Shown: one piece after another, positions 51,345-59,258 of the stretch | Numbering within the stretch: position 1 is the stretch's first letter | How the letters are laid out: the number at the start of each line of letters is the position of its first letter | Assembly: GCF_006094695.1 (NCBI RefSeq) | Contig: NZ_CP035103.1 | Coordinates: 1,426,001-1,490,000, forward strand | DNA from: Kocuria rosea | GTDB lineage: Bacteria; Actinomycetota; Actinomycetes; Actinomycetales; Micrococcaceae | Direction: 5' to 3' | Length of the DNA stretch: 64,000 nucleotides | Position numbers and translations under genes: made by a program | The notes under the pieces: generated by a model | What the model was told of the DNA's origin: nothing | Databases searched by the model: none | What the model saw: only the letters and a program-made list of their open reading frames with translations

Positions 51345-51845
51345 TTAGGCCCCGTCCTCGCCTCTCAGGGCGTCTTCGAGGACTTGGCGGACGGTAGCCG
51401 CCTCTGCGCGCTGCACGCGCCCTTCGAGGGCGCGCAGCGTGGCCGCATCTTCGGTGTCGTCGTCTAGGCCGGCCAACGCCTCAGCGGCGGGCCCCCAAGC
51501 GGCCAGTACGTCCTCCCGGGCGGCACGGTAGGCCTTCACGGCCTCCCGCACGCCCGATCGTCGTTCCTCGACCTGCTGTAGCTGAGCTAGGACGGGCGTG
51601 GTGAGTTCAGAGAGGTTGCCGCTCGGCAGGAACGCGGCGACGGGCCAACTCAGGATGCGGGAAAGCTCCCCGGCCTCCGTGAGTTTGAGTGCACGGGCAC
51701 CCCGCTCCGTTCGGGTGACGGTGGTGGGAATCCACGCGCTGTGTCCGGCGGCGATCATGCGCCGGGATACGTCCAGTTGGGAGAGTCCGGCGGCCAAGCG
51801 GGCGCGGCGGACGGCCTCGCCTACCTCTACGTCTTCACCTGGCAT
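51345..51845 (-). CDS. XRE-family repressor-like protein
   Basis: A 166-residue protein with an N-terminal Cro/CI-type HTH (VGEAVRRARLAAGLSQLDVSRRM, then TVTRTERGARAL) and a C-terminal helical region of about 90 residues. ATG 51845 is chosen because TAGATT lies 7 nt upstream on the minus strand (leaderless pattern). It is divergent from the excisionase gene across a short operator region and directly upstream of int. It probably holds the element in the integrated state. Confidence 0.85.
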   Translation of the reverse strand: MPGEDVEVGEAVRRARLAAGLSQLDVSRRMIAAGHSAWIPTTVTRTERGARALKLTEAGELSRILSWPVAAFLPSGNLSELTTPVLAQLQQVEERRSGVREAVKAYRAAREDVLAAWGPAAEALAGLDDDTEDAATLRALEGRVQRAEAATVRQVLEDALRGEDGA

Positions 51846-51908
51846 GGACCCCAATCTATGCCAGTGCCAGGCCAACGCCCTGCCAACTCGTCTCAGGCCG
51901 AGACGCCG

Positions 51909-51952
51909 TGTCACCATTCTGACAGAGTAGTGACATCATGTGTTACTTGACA
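51909..51952. promoter_or_regulatory. Operator and rightward promoter region of the element
   Basis: TGTCA-CCATTC-TGACA (51909-51924) is a perfect inverted repeat, and further TGACA copies occur at 51931 and 51948. TTGACA (51947-51952) is a -35 with GATGCT 17 bp later. The layout suggests XRE repression of the rightward excision and replication genes. Confidence 0.55.
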
Positions 51953-52016
51953 ATTGACGTTAGGTGTCCGATGCTCAAGTCGTCCGCGCACGCCGAACCA
52001 TCCCGGGGGGATATCC

Positions 52017-52217
52017 ATGGCACACACACCGACCCACACGACTGAACTGCTCACCATCGAGGAAGTTGCCGCCGAACTGCGACTGTCCGTCCCAGCTGTC
52101 CGTGCACGCATCCACGCGGGAACCGCCCCGCCGTCGGTGCGCATGGGGCGACGACGGTGGTGGCGAGCCGCGGACCTCCAGAAGTGGCTCAACGAGCAAT
52201 TCGAGAACGCGGCATAA
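52017..52217 (+). CDS. xis: Excisionase-like HTH protein
   Basis: A 66-residue winged-HTH protein of the excisionase/AlpA type. LLTIEEVAAELRLSVPAVRARIHAGTAPPSVRM is the HTH and GRRRWWRAADLQKWLNEQF the wing and last helix. GGGGGG lies 7 nt before ATG 52017. It is the first rightward gene opposite the repressor, where excisionases usually are. It could also regulate transcription. Confidence 0.82.
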   Translation: MAHTPTHTTELLTIEEVAAELRLSVPAVRARIHAGTAPPSVRMGRRRWWRAADLQKWLNEQFENAA

Positions 52218-52304
52218 CCCGCCGTCACCGCCCACCGGCGCCCACGCAGACCCCCCTCCTGCGCGGGCGCACCAGCGGACAGACAGAGCAAGGAGACAGC
52301 ACGC

Positions 52305-52406
52305 ATGACCGTGCACATGACTGAGGGGCCCACGCGCAGCGCGGGCCCCTCAACCCATTCGGCCGTCCGACTCCCGAACGGGGGAGCGGCCGCATGGCAC
52401 TCGTAG
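52305..52406 (+). CDS. Small ORF with strong ribosome-binding site
   Basis: A 33-codon frame (MTVHMTEGPTRSAG...) has AAGGAGAC 8 nt before its ATG, a better site than most genes here. It contains the hairpin at 52322-52352. It could be a leader peptide controlling the downstream primase rather than a functional protein. No homology is recognised. Confidence 0.45.
   Translation: MTVHMTEGPTRSAGPSTHSAVRLPNGGAAAWHS
52322..52352 (+). terminator. Hairpin inside the small ORF
   Basis: TGAGGGGCCC (52322-52331) pairs with GGGCCCCTCA (52343-52352), with a smaller CGCGCAGCGC inside. It may attenuate transcription before the primase gene. Confidence 0.5.
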
Positions 52407-52512
52407 AAAAAAGCACGAACCCCGCGCGTCAGAACTTGGCGGCTCGTCGCGCGGGGTCCGTAGAAAACAGCTCTCCGCTGTACGCCCAGTCCTCACGACC
52501 CAGGAGGCCCTG

Positions 52513-53388
52513 GTGACCAAGCACGCTCATTCTACCGTCGCGGACCGATACGCGACCATGACTCCGGCGGAATGGCGGCTGCACCTCGTCGCCCGCGGCT
52601 TTCACATCTTCCCGCTGACCCCCGGCACGAAGGAGCCCATGCCCGGCTCCCGTGGCTTCCACGACGCCAGCAACGACCCCCACCGCGCCACCGCCGGGTG
52701 GCCCTCCGAGGATCACGGCGTCGGCATCGCCACCGGCGCCTCCGGGCTGTTCGTCGTGGACTGCGACAATAAGGGCGGCGCGCCCAACCCACCCTGGGAC
52801 ATCCCCGGTGTGCACACGGGGGAGGACGCCCTGGCCCTGCTGTGGGACGCGCACGACAAGGACGCCTCGCCCTGGGCGTACTGCCCCACCGTGCTCACGC
52901 CCTCCGGCGGGGTGCACCTGTACTTCCGTGACCCGTCCGGTACGGGGCCGTCCTCCGCGCGCACCCTCGCCTGGCAGGTTGATGCGCGCGGAAACACCGG
53001 CTACGTCGTCGCCCCCGGCACCCGCCTCCCGCACGGGACCTACACCCCGATCTACTGGCCCGCCACCATCCCGATCGTGCCCGACTGGCTGCTGGAACGG
53101 GCAGTCAACGGCGGTAAGCGCCCGGCGGCACGGCGCCGCGCCAGTCCCTACAAGGTGTCCGCCTCGCCGGCTGCCATCCGCGGCATCCTCCGCAAAGTCG
53201 CGGCCGCTCCCGAGGGTAAGCGCAACGACCTCCTGTACTGGGCCGCCAAGACGCTCATTGAGAAGGGCGCCGCCACCGAGGACAACCTCGAAGCCCTCGC
53301 CTACGCCGCCCGCCACGCGGGCCTGGGCGACACTGAAATCCGCCGCACCATCGGTTCCGCCATGACCACGCTGGAGGCGGCAGGATGA
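52513..53388 (+). CDS. Prim-pol (archaeo-eukaryotic primase family)
   Basis: A 291-residue bifunctional primase/polymerase. The catalytic acids are in VVDCDNK (Asp83, Asp85) and the histidine motif in SGGVHLYF (131-138), with GNTGYVVAPGT after. A C-terminal helical domain (KRNDLLYWAAKTLIEKGA) resembles the PriCT-like linker of plasmid and phage primases. GTG 52513 follows AGGAGG. It overlaps the helicase by 4 nt, forming a split primase-helicase for element replication. Confidence 0.9.
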   Translation: MTKHAHSTVADRYATMTPAEWRLHLVARGFHIFPLTPGTKEPMPGSRGFHDASNDPHRATAGWPSEDHGVGIATGASGLFVVDCDNKGGAPNPPWDIPGVHTGEDALALLWDAHDKDASPWAYCPTVLTPSGGVHLYFRDPSGTGPSSARTLAWQVDARGNTGYVVAPGTRLPHGTYTPIYWPATIPIVPDWLLERAVNGGKRPAARRRASPYKVSASPAAIRGILRKVAAAPEGKRNDLLYWAAKTLIEKGAATEDNLEALAYAARHAGLGDTEIRRTIGSAMTTLEAAG

Positions 53389-54839
53389 GCACCACCGATG
53401 ACCTCGACGCCTTCCTCCGGGATCAGGCCGAGGGGTTTGCGCCCCGCGACGTGGACAAGGAAACCAGCGGGCAGACCCGCCTCGCCCACCGGCTGGCCGC
53501 CCGCCACACCGGCCGCCTGCTCCACGTCCACGGACTCGGGTGGCTCCGCTGGGACGGGAAGCGATGGGCCGAAGACCGCGGTGACAAGCACGCCAAACGG
53601 GCCGTGGAGGACACCCTGCGCCGGGCGTGGCGCGAAGCCCAGGCCGACGACAGCCTGGCCAAGGATGTGCGCGTATGCCAGTCCGACAACGCCCGTGCGG
53701 GCATCCTAAAGATCGCCGCCTCCCTGGAGGAGCTGACTGCCGAGGTGGAGGACCTCGACGCCGCACCGCACCTGCTCAACACCCCCGCCGGAACCCTCGA
53801 CCTGTGGGCCATGGATCTGCGCCCTCACGACCCCGTCGACCGGATCACCCGGTCCACCGCCGGTGCCTGGCGGCCTGGACAGTTCCACGCCGGGACCTGG
53901 CAGACGTTCCTCGAAACCTCCCTGCCCGACCCCGAGGTCCGTGCATTCCTCGCCCGCTACGTCGGCCAGGCACTGTTCGGGGCCGTTCGTGAACAGAAGC
54001 TCGTGATCCTCACTGGGGAGGGCTCCAACGGCAAGTCCGTGTTCGCGGACGCCCTGCGCCACGCGCTCGGGGAAGCCAAGACCGGCGGGTACGCGGCCAC
54101 CGCACCCCCGGACATGCTGCTCGTGCGCAAGGACACCAGCGCCTTCGACGGGTCCGTGGAACTGCGCGGGGCGCGGTGGGCGGTGCTGTCTGAGACGGAG
54201 AAGGGCAGGGAGCTGAACGTGGCCATGGTCAAGCGGCTCACCGGCGGTGACCCCATCACTGCCCGGAACTTGTACAAGCCCCTGATCACGTTTGAGCCCT
54301 CTCACACCCTGGCCATGGTCGCCAATGACCCACCCCACATTCCCGACACCGGGCACGCCATCTGGAGGCGCGTGCTCGTCGTCCCCTGGAACGTGAAGTT
54401 CGCTGACACCCCCGAGAAGGTGGCCGAGGGCCTGCCCCCCGCGGACCTGGACCTCCCCGCAAAGCTCGCCGCCGACGCCGACGCGGTACTGGCCTGGGCG
54501 GTGGAGGGCTGGACCGACTACCAGGCGCGGGATGGCCTCGCCGCCCCCGACGCCGTGCAGATCGCCACAGCCGCCTACCGGGAGGACAACGACGACGTGG
54601 CCCAGTTCCTCAACGACTGCACGCAGCCCGCCGGTGGGCAGGTCGTCGGGGTGAAGGCGATGCATGACCGCTACGTCCTGTGGGCCAGGGCGATGAGCAA
54701 GGAACGCCACCTCGGACGCAAGGAGTTCAGCAAGGAATTGGACGCCCACAAGAGCAGCCACCAGTTCCGCCGCAACGCCCGTGGCGAGTGTCTGGGGCTG
54801 ATGCTCCGGCCGGACTGGAACTGCGGCGACGTCGACTAA
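53385..54839 (+). CDS. SF3 helicase (D5/P4-type primase C-terminal)
   Basis: A 484-residue helicase. The D5_N domain covers about 100-195, Walker A is GEGSNGKSVFADAL (211-224) and Walker B lies in WAVLSETEKG. The SF3 motif and arginine finger region (HAIWRRVLVVPW) follow. A C-terminal winged-helix domain ends the protein. With the prim-pol it should melt and replicate the excised element, as in P4-like satellites and many actinobacterial integrative elements. Confidence 0.92.
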   Translation: MSTTDDLDAFLRDQAEGFAPRDVDKETSGQTRLAHRLAARHTGRLLHVHGLGWLRWDGKRWAEDRGDKHAKRAVEDTLRRAWREAQADDSLAKDVRVCQSDNARAGILKIAASLEELTAEVEDLDAAPHLLNTPAGTLDLWAMDLRPHDPVDRITRSTAGAWRPGQFHAGTWQTFLETSLPDPEVRAFLARYVGQALFGAVREQKLVILTGEGSNGKSVFADALRHALGEAKTGGYAATAPPDMLLVRKDTSAFDGSVELRGARWAVLSETEKGRELNVAMVKRLTGGDPITARNLYKPLITFEPSHTLAMVANDPPHIPDTGHAIWRRVLVVPWNVKFADTPEKVAEGLPPADLDLPAKLAADADAVLAWAVEGWTDYQARDGLAAPDAVQIATAAYREDNDDVAQFLNDCTQPAGGQVVGVKAMHDRYVLWARAMSKERHLGRKEFSKELDAHKSSHQFRRNARGECLGLMLRPDWNCGDVD

Positions 54840-54863
54840 ACCCCCTAGCCAGGGACCACTTAA

Positions 54864-54942
54864 GCAGTTTGGTGCAGTTTCTCCCTAACTCTCGAAACCA
54901 ACAGCTCGTATGGGGAAGTTCTGCTGAAACTGCACAAACTGC
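54864..54942. repeat. GCAGTTT iterons, candidate origin
   Basis: GCAGTTT occurs at 54864 and 54874 (10-bp spacing). Its complement AAACTGC occurs at 54927 and 54936. The two pairs face each other across about 46 bp of AT-richer sequence directly after the helicase gene. Such paired iterons beside an SF3 helicase fit a replication origin; an operator is the alternative. Confidence 0.6.
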
Positions 54943-54990
54943 AGGACGCTCATCTTCCCGCCCCCACGCCACGTCTCAGAAGGAGACACC

Positions 54991-55377
54991 ATGACCCCCC
55001 ACATCGAGACGTTCCCCGCCCCTGGTGGGATGGTCCGTGCCCGGCTGGACGGTGTGCCGTTCACCGCGGAGTTGATCCGTGCGCTGCCCGTGCGGGCGGT
55101 GGCCCGCCCGGACCTGCTCGACGCCACCCCGCTGCTGTCGGTGACCACTTCCCGGGTCTACGCCTGGACGTCCCTGGAGGCGGGCCGCCGGACCACGACC
55201 ACGAGCCCGGCGGTGGGTGAGTGGATCGCCGCCGACCCGGCCGGACGGCTGGTGCTCGTCGTGGCACTGTCCCTGCCGCCGCAGCGGTGGGGCACGTCCC
55301 TGCCGCACCTGGCCTATGAGGCCCGCCCGCACCTGTCCACGGACACGGTGATCGCCGTCCCTGTCCGCGCCGCCTAA
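54991..55377 (+). CDS. Element protein, unknown
   Basis: A 128-residue protein with no recognised domain. It is mostly beta with VRARLDGVPFTAELIRALPV near the N-terminus and RLVLVVALSLPP late. AGAAGGAGACACC precedes ATG 54991. The next gene encodes a weakly similar protein of the same size, so the two look like diverged tandem duplicates. Confidence 0.7.
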   Translation: MTPHIETFPAPGGMVRARLDGVPFTAELIRALPVRAVARPDLLDATPLLSVTTSRVYAWTSLEAGRRTTTTSPAVGEWIAADPAGRLVLVVALSLPPQRWGTSLPHLAYEARPHLSTDTVIAVPVRAA

Positions 55378-55407
55378 CCCCCGCCACTTCAACGAAAGGA
55401 CACCCCC

Positions 55408-55791
55408 ATGTCCCTGCTGCACAACGACGACGTGACGACCGAGCCGACCGGGTGGCCCGGGGTCGCCGTCGTCGCCGTCAACGGCCACCCCCTGACCCGA
55501 TCCCTCGTGGCGTCGCTGCCCGTGGTGGATGAGCACACCGCCCGTGGTGTGCTTGACGCCGCGTTCCGCCTCGTGGCCCAGGTGCACACCGGCACCGCCT
55601 ACGCGGGCCACCACGGCGCCCCTGTGATCCCGCGGTGCGAGCTCGTCGCCGTGCAGGCCGTCCCGAACGGCGACCGCCTGGTGCGGGTCGTCTCGGCCCG
55701 CCCCGTGCTCATCGGCGCCCCCGCCCAGCCCGGGCGCGGCCGCCTGGTGCCCTCCACACGGCTGCCCGTGGCCCACCTGGAGGAATGGTGA
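55408..55791 (+). CDS. Element protein, paralogue of its neighbour
   Basis: A 127-residue protein. WPGVAVVAVNGHPLTRSLVASLPV aligns with the matching stretch of the preceding protein, and RLVRVVSARPVLI with its late beta segment. GAAAGGA lies before ATG 55408. Function unknown; position between replication and capsid genes suggests a role in packaging or helper interference, which is only inference. Confidence 0.7.
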   Translation: MSLLHNDDVTTEPTGWPGVAVVAVNGHPLTRSLVASLPVVDEHTARGVLDAAFRLVAQVHTGTAYAGHHGAPVIPRCELVAVQAVPNGDRLVRVVSARPVLIGAPAQPGRGRLVPSTRLPVAHLEEW

Positions 55792-55825
55792 GCACCACGG
55801 TGCCCCCGAAGCCGGGCCCTCACCG

Positions 55826-56050
55826 ATGGCGAAGCTGTTGAAGGAGTGGAAGCGCAACGCGAGGCGGCACGAGCAGCGGGCGAAGGAGTCCCGGCGCGCC
55901 GCCCAGTTGGCGAACGCCTCCCGGGACCACTGGCAGGAGCGGGCTCGGACCGCCGAACGCCGCCACGTCATTGCCCAGTCCGAACTTGCCCAGGTGCGCG
56001 CCGAACTGGAACGGGTGCGCGCAGCCCTCACGGAAGGACCCCGCCCATGA
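55826..56050 (+). CDS. Small coiled-coil protein
   Basis: A 74-residue, highly charged helix (MAKLLKEWKRNARRHEQRAK on, ending ELAQVRAELERVRAAL). It is Arg-rich and predicted to form a coiled coil. The stop overlaps the next start by 4 nt. Unknown function. Confidence 0.65.
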   Translation: MAKLLKEWKRNARRHEQRAKESRRAAQLANASRDHWQERARTAERRHVIAQSELAQVRAELERVRAALTEGPRP

Positions 56051-56397
56051 GCACCCCCGTAGTCCCCGCCTGCCCTGACTGTGGTGGCCCATGGCTTGAC
56101 GGTTGGCGGTGGGCCCATGTCCCGTTGCGCTGCCTGTTGCGGGCCGCTGACGATGCCACCCAGGCCGCCGACAGTGACCGTGCCACGGACACCCGCCCGC
56201 CGTTCACCCGGCCGGCTACGGCCACCGAGGCCGTCCTCTGGGGTGCCGCCACCGACACGGCACTGCCCACGGGCGCGGAGACGACCGTGCACGCCGCGGG
56301 CGGGTACTGGGCCCGGGAGGTCGGTGGGCACCTGAACGCCGCCGACGCCCTGGCCGCCACCACACCGATCACCACCCCTGAAGGAGAAGCAGCATGA
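56047..56397 (+). CDS. Small element protein with CPDCGG motif
   Basis: A 116-residue protein. CPDCGGPWLDGW at residues 9-20 looks like half a zinc knuckle, and one more Cys follows at about 29. The rest is Ala/Thr-rich. It overlaps both neighbours by 4 nt, so it belongs to the late operon. Function unknown. Confidence 0.65.
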   Translation: MSTPVVPACPDCGGPWLDGWRWAHVPLRCLLRAADDATQAADSDRATDTRPPFTRPATATEAVLWGAATDTALPTGAETTVHAAGGYWAREVGGHLNAADALAATTPITTPEGEAA

Positions 56398-56855
56398 CGA
56401 CGACTGCCACCGAACAGCCCCAGGACGCCCCGCAGGAGCCGCAGGGGCCCGCTGAGGAGCCGCAGGACGCCCCCGAGGACGCGCAGGCGCAGGACGACGT
56501 GCAGGGCGAGAAGGGCAACCGGGAGGCCGCGAAGTACCGGACGCGACTGCGCGCCGCCGAGGCCGACCTGACGGCCACCCGCGCCCAGGTGACCGCCCTC
56601 CAGTCCGCCGCCGTCGCCCGGGAGCTCAACGCCCTGGAGGTTCCCGCCGAGGTCTTCGCGCTGGTGCACGAGCCCGGGGAGTTCATCGGCGCCGACGGCA
56701 CCGTGGACCGGGATGCGCTGGTCGCCGCGGCCGGGGCGGTACGGGAGCGGTTCAACCTCCGCACCCCCGTGGTCGCCCCTACGGCGCCCGCCCTGGCCGC
56801 GGGCGGGGAACGGCCCGCGTCACGGTCGAGCTGGGCGGAGAAGCTCCAGAGCTAA
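56394..56855 (+). CDS. Putative phage scaffolding protein
   Basis: A 153-residue acidic, helical protein. A Gln/Pro/Glu-rich N-terminus (1-45) leads to a coiled coil (REAAKYRTRLRAAEADLTATRAQVTAL) and a C-terminal Ser/Arg tail (SRSSWAEKLQS). This layout and its place directly before the capsid gene match scaffold proteins of HK97-type phages. No protease domain is present. Identity is by layout and position, not by a strong motif. Confidence 0.7.
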   Translation: MTTTATEQPQDAPQEPQGPAEEPQDAPEDAQAQDDVQGEKGNREAAKYRTRLRAAEADLTATRAQVTALQSAAVARELNALEVPAEVFALVHEPGEFIGADGTVDRDALVAAAGAVRERFNLRTPVVAPTAPALAAGGERPASRSSWAEKLQS

Positions 56856-57004
56856 TACAAACATTGGTACAATAAAAGGGCGCGGGCTCCCTCCCTGGTG
56901 GAGGCCACGCGCCCCACTCGACTCCTGCGGAGTACGGAACCGGGCCCTGGTCGGCTCAGCCGAGCAGCACTCCCCTTTCCGTCACGCCCCGCAGGAGTTT
57001 TCTC
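56851..57004 (+). promoter_or_regulatory. AT-rich promoter and structured leader before the capsid gene
   Basis: TACAAT (56868-56873) lies in an AT-rich patch (about 56853-56877) that contrasts with GC-rich surroundings. A leader of about 120 nt follows with several potential hairpins (GGGCGCG/CGCGCCC, ACTCCTGCGGAGT, TCGGCTCAGCCGA) and CAGGAG before the capsid ATG. It suggests separate late expression of the capsid. Confidence 0.5.
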
Positions 57005-57862
57005 ATGACCACCACCATCTCCGCCGCCCCCCGCGCGTGGGCCCCGCAGGACATCCTCGACCTCGTTGTCACGCCGACCGGCGGGCAGTCCATCGCCGCC
57101 CAGGTCGCCACCTACCGGACCGGCCTCACCGGCTCTGCGCTCCGGGTTCCGCTCGTCACCGCCGACCCGTCGGCGGCCTGGGTTTCCGAGTCGGACGAGA
57201 TCCCTCTTTCCGAGGCGCAGTTGGGCGAGATTGACGCCGCCTACAAGAAGCTTGCCGGGCTCGTGGTCGTCTCGCGGGAGCTGGCAGAGGACTCCGACCC
57301 GAACGCAGCCGAGCAGATCGGGGAGGGCCTCGTGCGCGACCTCGCGCGGAAGCTTGACGCCGCCTGGTTCGGAAGTAACGCCCTCAACCCCAAGGCCCCG
57401 GCCGGGCTGGAGGACCTGACCGGCGTCACGGTCATCGAGGCCCCCGCCACCCTGACCGACCTCGACGCTTTCTCCGTGGCCCGCTTCCGTGCGGCCAACG
57501 TCGGAGCGCGGCTGTCCGGGTTCGTCGCCCACCCCGACGATGCGGAAATGGTGGCCACCCTGAAGGAGACCAGCACCTCCGCCAAGCGGCTGTTGTCCCC
57601 GGACGCCACCGAGGCCGGGGAGCTGCGTATCGACGGCATCCGTCTCCTGACTTCCCCGGCATGCACTCCGGGCACGATCTGGGGTATCCCCGAGGGGCGT
57701 GCCGTGATCGGTGTGCGGCAGGACGCCGACGTGCGCTCCGATGCATCCGCGTTCTTCACATCAGACCGGGTGGCCATCCGGGCCACGCTGCGCGCCGCGT
57801 TCGCGTTCTCCCACCCGGCCGCTGTGGTCCGGATCAGCTTGAACACCCCTGCAACTGGATGA
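57005..57862 (+). CDS. HK97-fold major capsid protein
   Basis: A 285-residue capsid protein. It starts directly in the mature fold, without a delta domain. SALRVPLVTADPSAAWVSESDEIPLSEAQLGEI leads to KKLAGLVVVSRELAEDSDPNAAEQIGEGLVRDLARKLDAAWFGSN, the E-loop and spine-helix region, and SDRVAIRATLRAAFAFSHPAAVVRIS is the closing P-domain strand. It is the only clear virion gene in the element. It could build small capsids or redirect a helper's capsids. Confidence 0.88.
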   Translation: MTTTISAAPRAWAPQDILDLVVTPTGGQSIAAQVATYRTGLTGSALRVPLVTADPSAAWVSESDEIPLSEAQLGEIDAAYKKLAGLVVVSRELAEDSDPNAAEQIGEGLVRDLARKLDAAWFGSNALNPKAPAGLEDLTGVTVIEAPATLTDLDAFSVARFRAANVGARLSGFVAHPDDAEMVATLKETSTSAKRLLSPDATEAGELRIDGIRLLTSPACTPGTIWGIPEGRAVIGVRQDADVRSDASAFFTSDRVAIRATLRAAFAFSHPAAVVRISLNTPATG

Positions 57863-57888
57863 GTGCTTCATGCGGCTAGCATCTGCAC

Positions 57889-58452
57889 ATGGACCAATTT
57901 TTCACGCTATTAACTGAGAATGCTGCAGCCGCGTTCACAATTCTAGGAACGATTACCGGTGGCATTGTCGGTTTTGTGGGCAACTATTTCCTGCAGAAGC
58001 AAAAGAACCGAGCTGACATTGATCACTGGCGCCGCAGTAAGGCGGCCGATGCTGTAAGTGCCGCCATTGCGGAGGCAGGTAGCATCGTCGGCAATTCCTT
58101 ATCCATTCAAAAAATGGTGCAGTACGCCGTAGATAGGCCAGGTTCGCAAGAAGCTAAGGATTTCGACGCAAAAGCGGGTCAGCGAGTGGAGGCCATAAAT
58201 GCGTTAGAGGACTCTTTCGAGCGGAATCTCATTCTTATTCAGATTCTAACAGACGAAAATAGCAAGACTCATTCATCGACTTTTGAAATGATGAAGGCGG
58301 TTCAGGAGTTGAAAAGTCTGCACGGCTGGATCAATTTAGAAGGGTTGGACAAGATTGGTCCGCAGCTGCAGGCAGCTAGTATGCGCCTGAACGGGGCCCA
58401 GAAGGACTTGTTGAAGTCCGTCAGTTCCGAACTGGGAACCGCGAAAAAGTAG
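57889..58452 (+). CDS. Single-pass membrane protein, AT-richer cargo
   Basis: A 187-residue protein. Residues 13-35 (AAAFTILGTITGGIVGFVGNYF) form a membrane helix; the rest is cytosolic and helical (DIDHWRRSKAADAVSAAIAEAG, LEDSFERNLILIQILTDEN). Base composition and codon use are clearly AT-richer than the host and the capsid module. ATG 57889 begins 26 bp after the capsid gene with no clear ribosome-binding site. Layout recalls membrane effectors of phage-defence systems, but nothing identifies the function. Confidence 0.75.
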   Translation: MDQFFTLLTENAAAAFTILGTITGGIVGFVGNYFLQKQKNRADIDHWRRSKAADAVSAAIAEAGSIVGNSLSIQKMVQYAVDRPGSQEAKDFDAKAGQRVEAINALEDSFERNLILIQILTDENSKTHSSTFEMMKAVQELKSLHGWINLEGLDKIGPQLQAASMRLNGAQKDLLKSVSSELGTAKK

Positions 58453-58472
58453 GGTTCAGCCGCCCCTATGTG

Positions 58473-58523
58473 GGCCCGCGTCGTCGCCACTAGCTACGGA
58501 TTAATCATTCGGCGACGCGGGCC
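58473..58523 (+). terminator. Hairpin after the first cargo gene
   Basis: GGCCCGCGTCG (58473-58483) pairs with CGACGCGGGCC (58513-58523) with a 29-nt loop. It separates the two membrane cargo genes. Confidence 0.5.
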
Positions 58524-58667
58524 ATTGCTATGTCTAGACGCATACAAGGGGTCGTGGGCTCTGTGTCATGTAGCGCAGAGTGAGGTCGCGAAAAACTGCG
58601 CGGCGACTGCCCGGCGACACGCAGTCAATCCCCGTGTCATCAGTTCGAGTGGACCTAGCATGAGGGT

Positions 58668-59258
58668 ATGGAATGGGCCCCTTTGCTCGGAAGCGCGGCC
58701 GTCGCCGCGATCATTACAATGATTGGCAATCGCATTCTGGAAGTATATCGGTGGAATAAAGAGGTTGATCGAGAAGACAATAAGGCGCACCTGGAGTATC
58801 AGGAATGGTTTAGGGGGGAATTGCTTGAGCACTTCAAGCCTTTTGCGTCATCTATTCCAGCATTTATTGATTCGTTTGAGGATTACTGCTTAAGCCCCGA
58901 CAGGCTCAAGCGTCCAGACCCGTACGTGGCTCGATTGCTGAAAGCTCAGCGTGCACTAGTAGATCAGCTTAATCAGTTGAAAATACTTGTGGGCACTCAA
59001 AGTCAAGTAAGTGGCTTTATCGACAATTTTCGTTCTGCGACTGAACAGGCGATAGAGCTAACTCAGCAACTTTCACAGGATGAAGTTTTGTGTAAGGAAT
59101 CAATATGCAATCAGTACATTGGTCGCATTATTGACGCTCAAGATAACCTAGGAACAGCCGTCAGTAACAAAATCGCGAAGCGACCCGCCCCCATTCTGAA
59201 AAAGTCGAAGCTAGCCGATTTCGACAGGATCAAGCTATTTGGGCGCAACAGCGGGTGA
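58668..59258 (+). CDS. Second single-pass membrane protein, AT-richer cargo
   Basis: A 196-residue protein with the same layout as its neighbour. A membrane helix (LLGSAAVAAIITMIGNRILEVY, about 6-27) is followed by a cytosolic helical region (EYQEWFRGELLEHFKPF, QALVDQLNQLKILVG-like segments). No catalytic motif is seen. Composition is AT-rich against the host and rare codons are frequent. It has its own upstream gap of 215 bp, so it is probably a separate transcription unit. Function unknown. Confidence 0.72.
   Translation: MEWAPLLGSAAVAAIITMIGNRILEVYRWNKEVDREDNKAHLEYQEWFRGELLEHFKPFASSIPAFIDSFEDYCLSPDRLKRPDPYVARLLKAQRALVDQLNQLKILVGTQSQVSGFIDNFRSATEQAIELTQQLSQDEVLCKESICNQYIGRIIDAQDNLGTAVSNKIAKRPAPILKKSKLADFDRIKLFGRNSG

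Noticed and set aside
58468..58722. An 84-codon frame between the cargo genes
   Set aside because: It overlaps a terminator-like hairpin and the start of the next gene, has no ribosome-binding site and no coherent composition.
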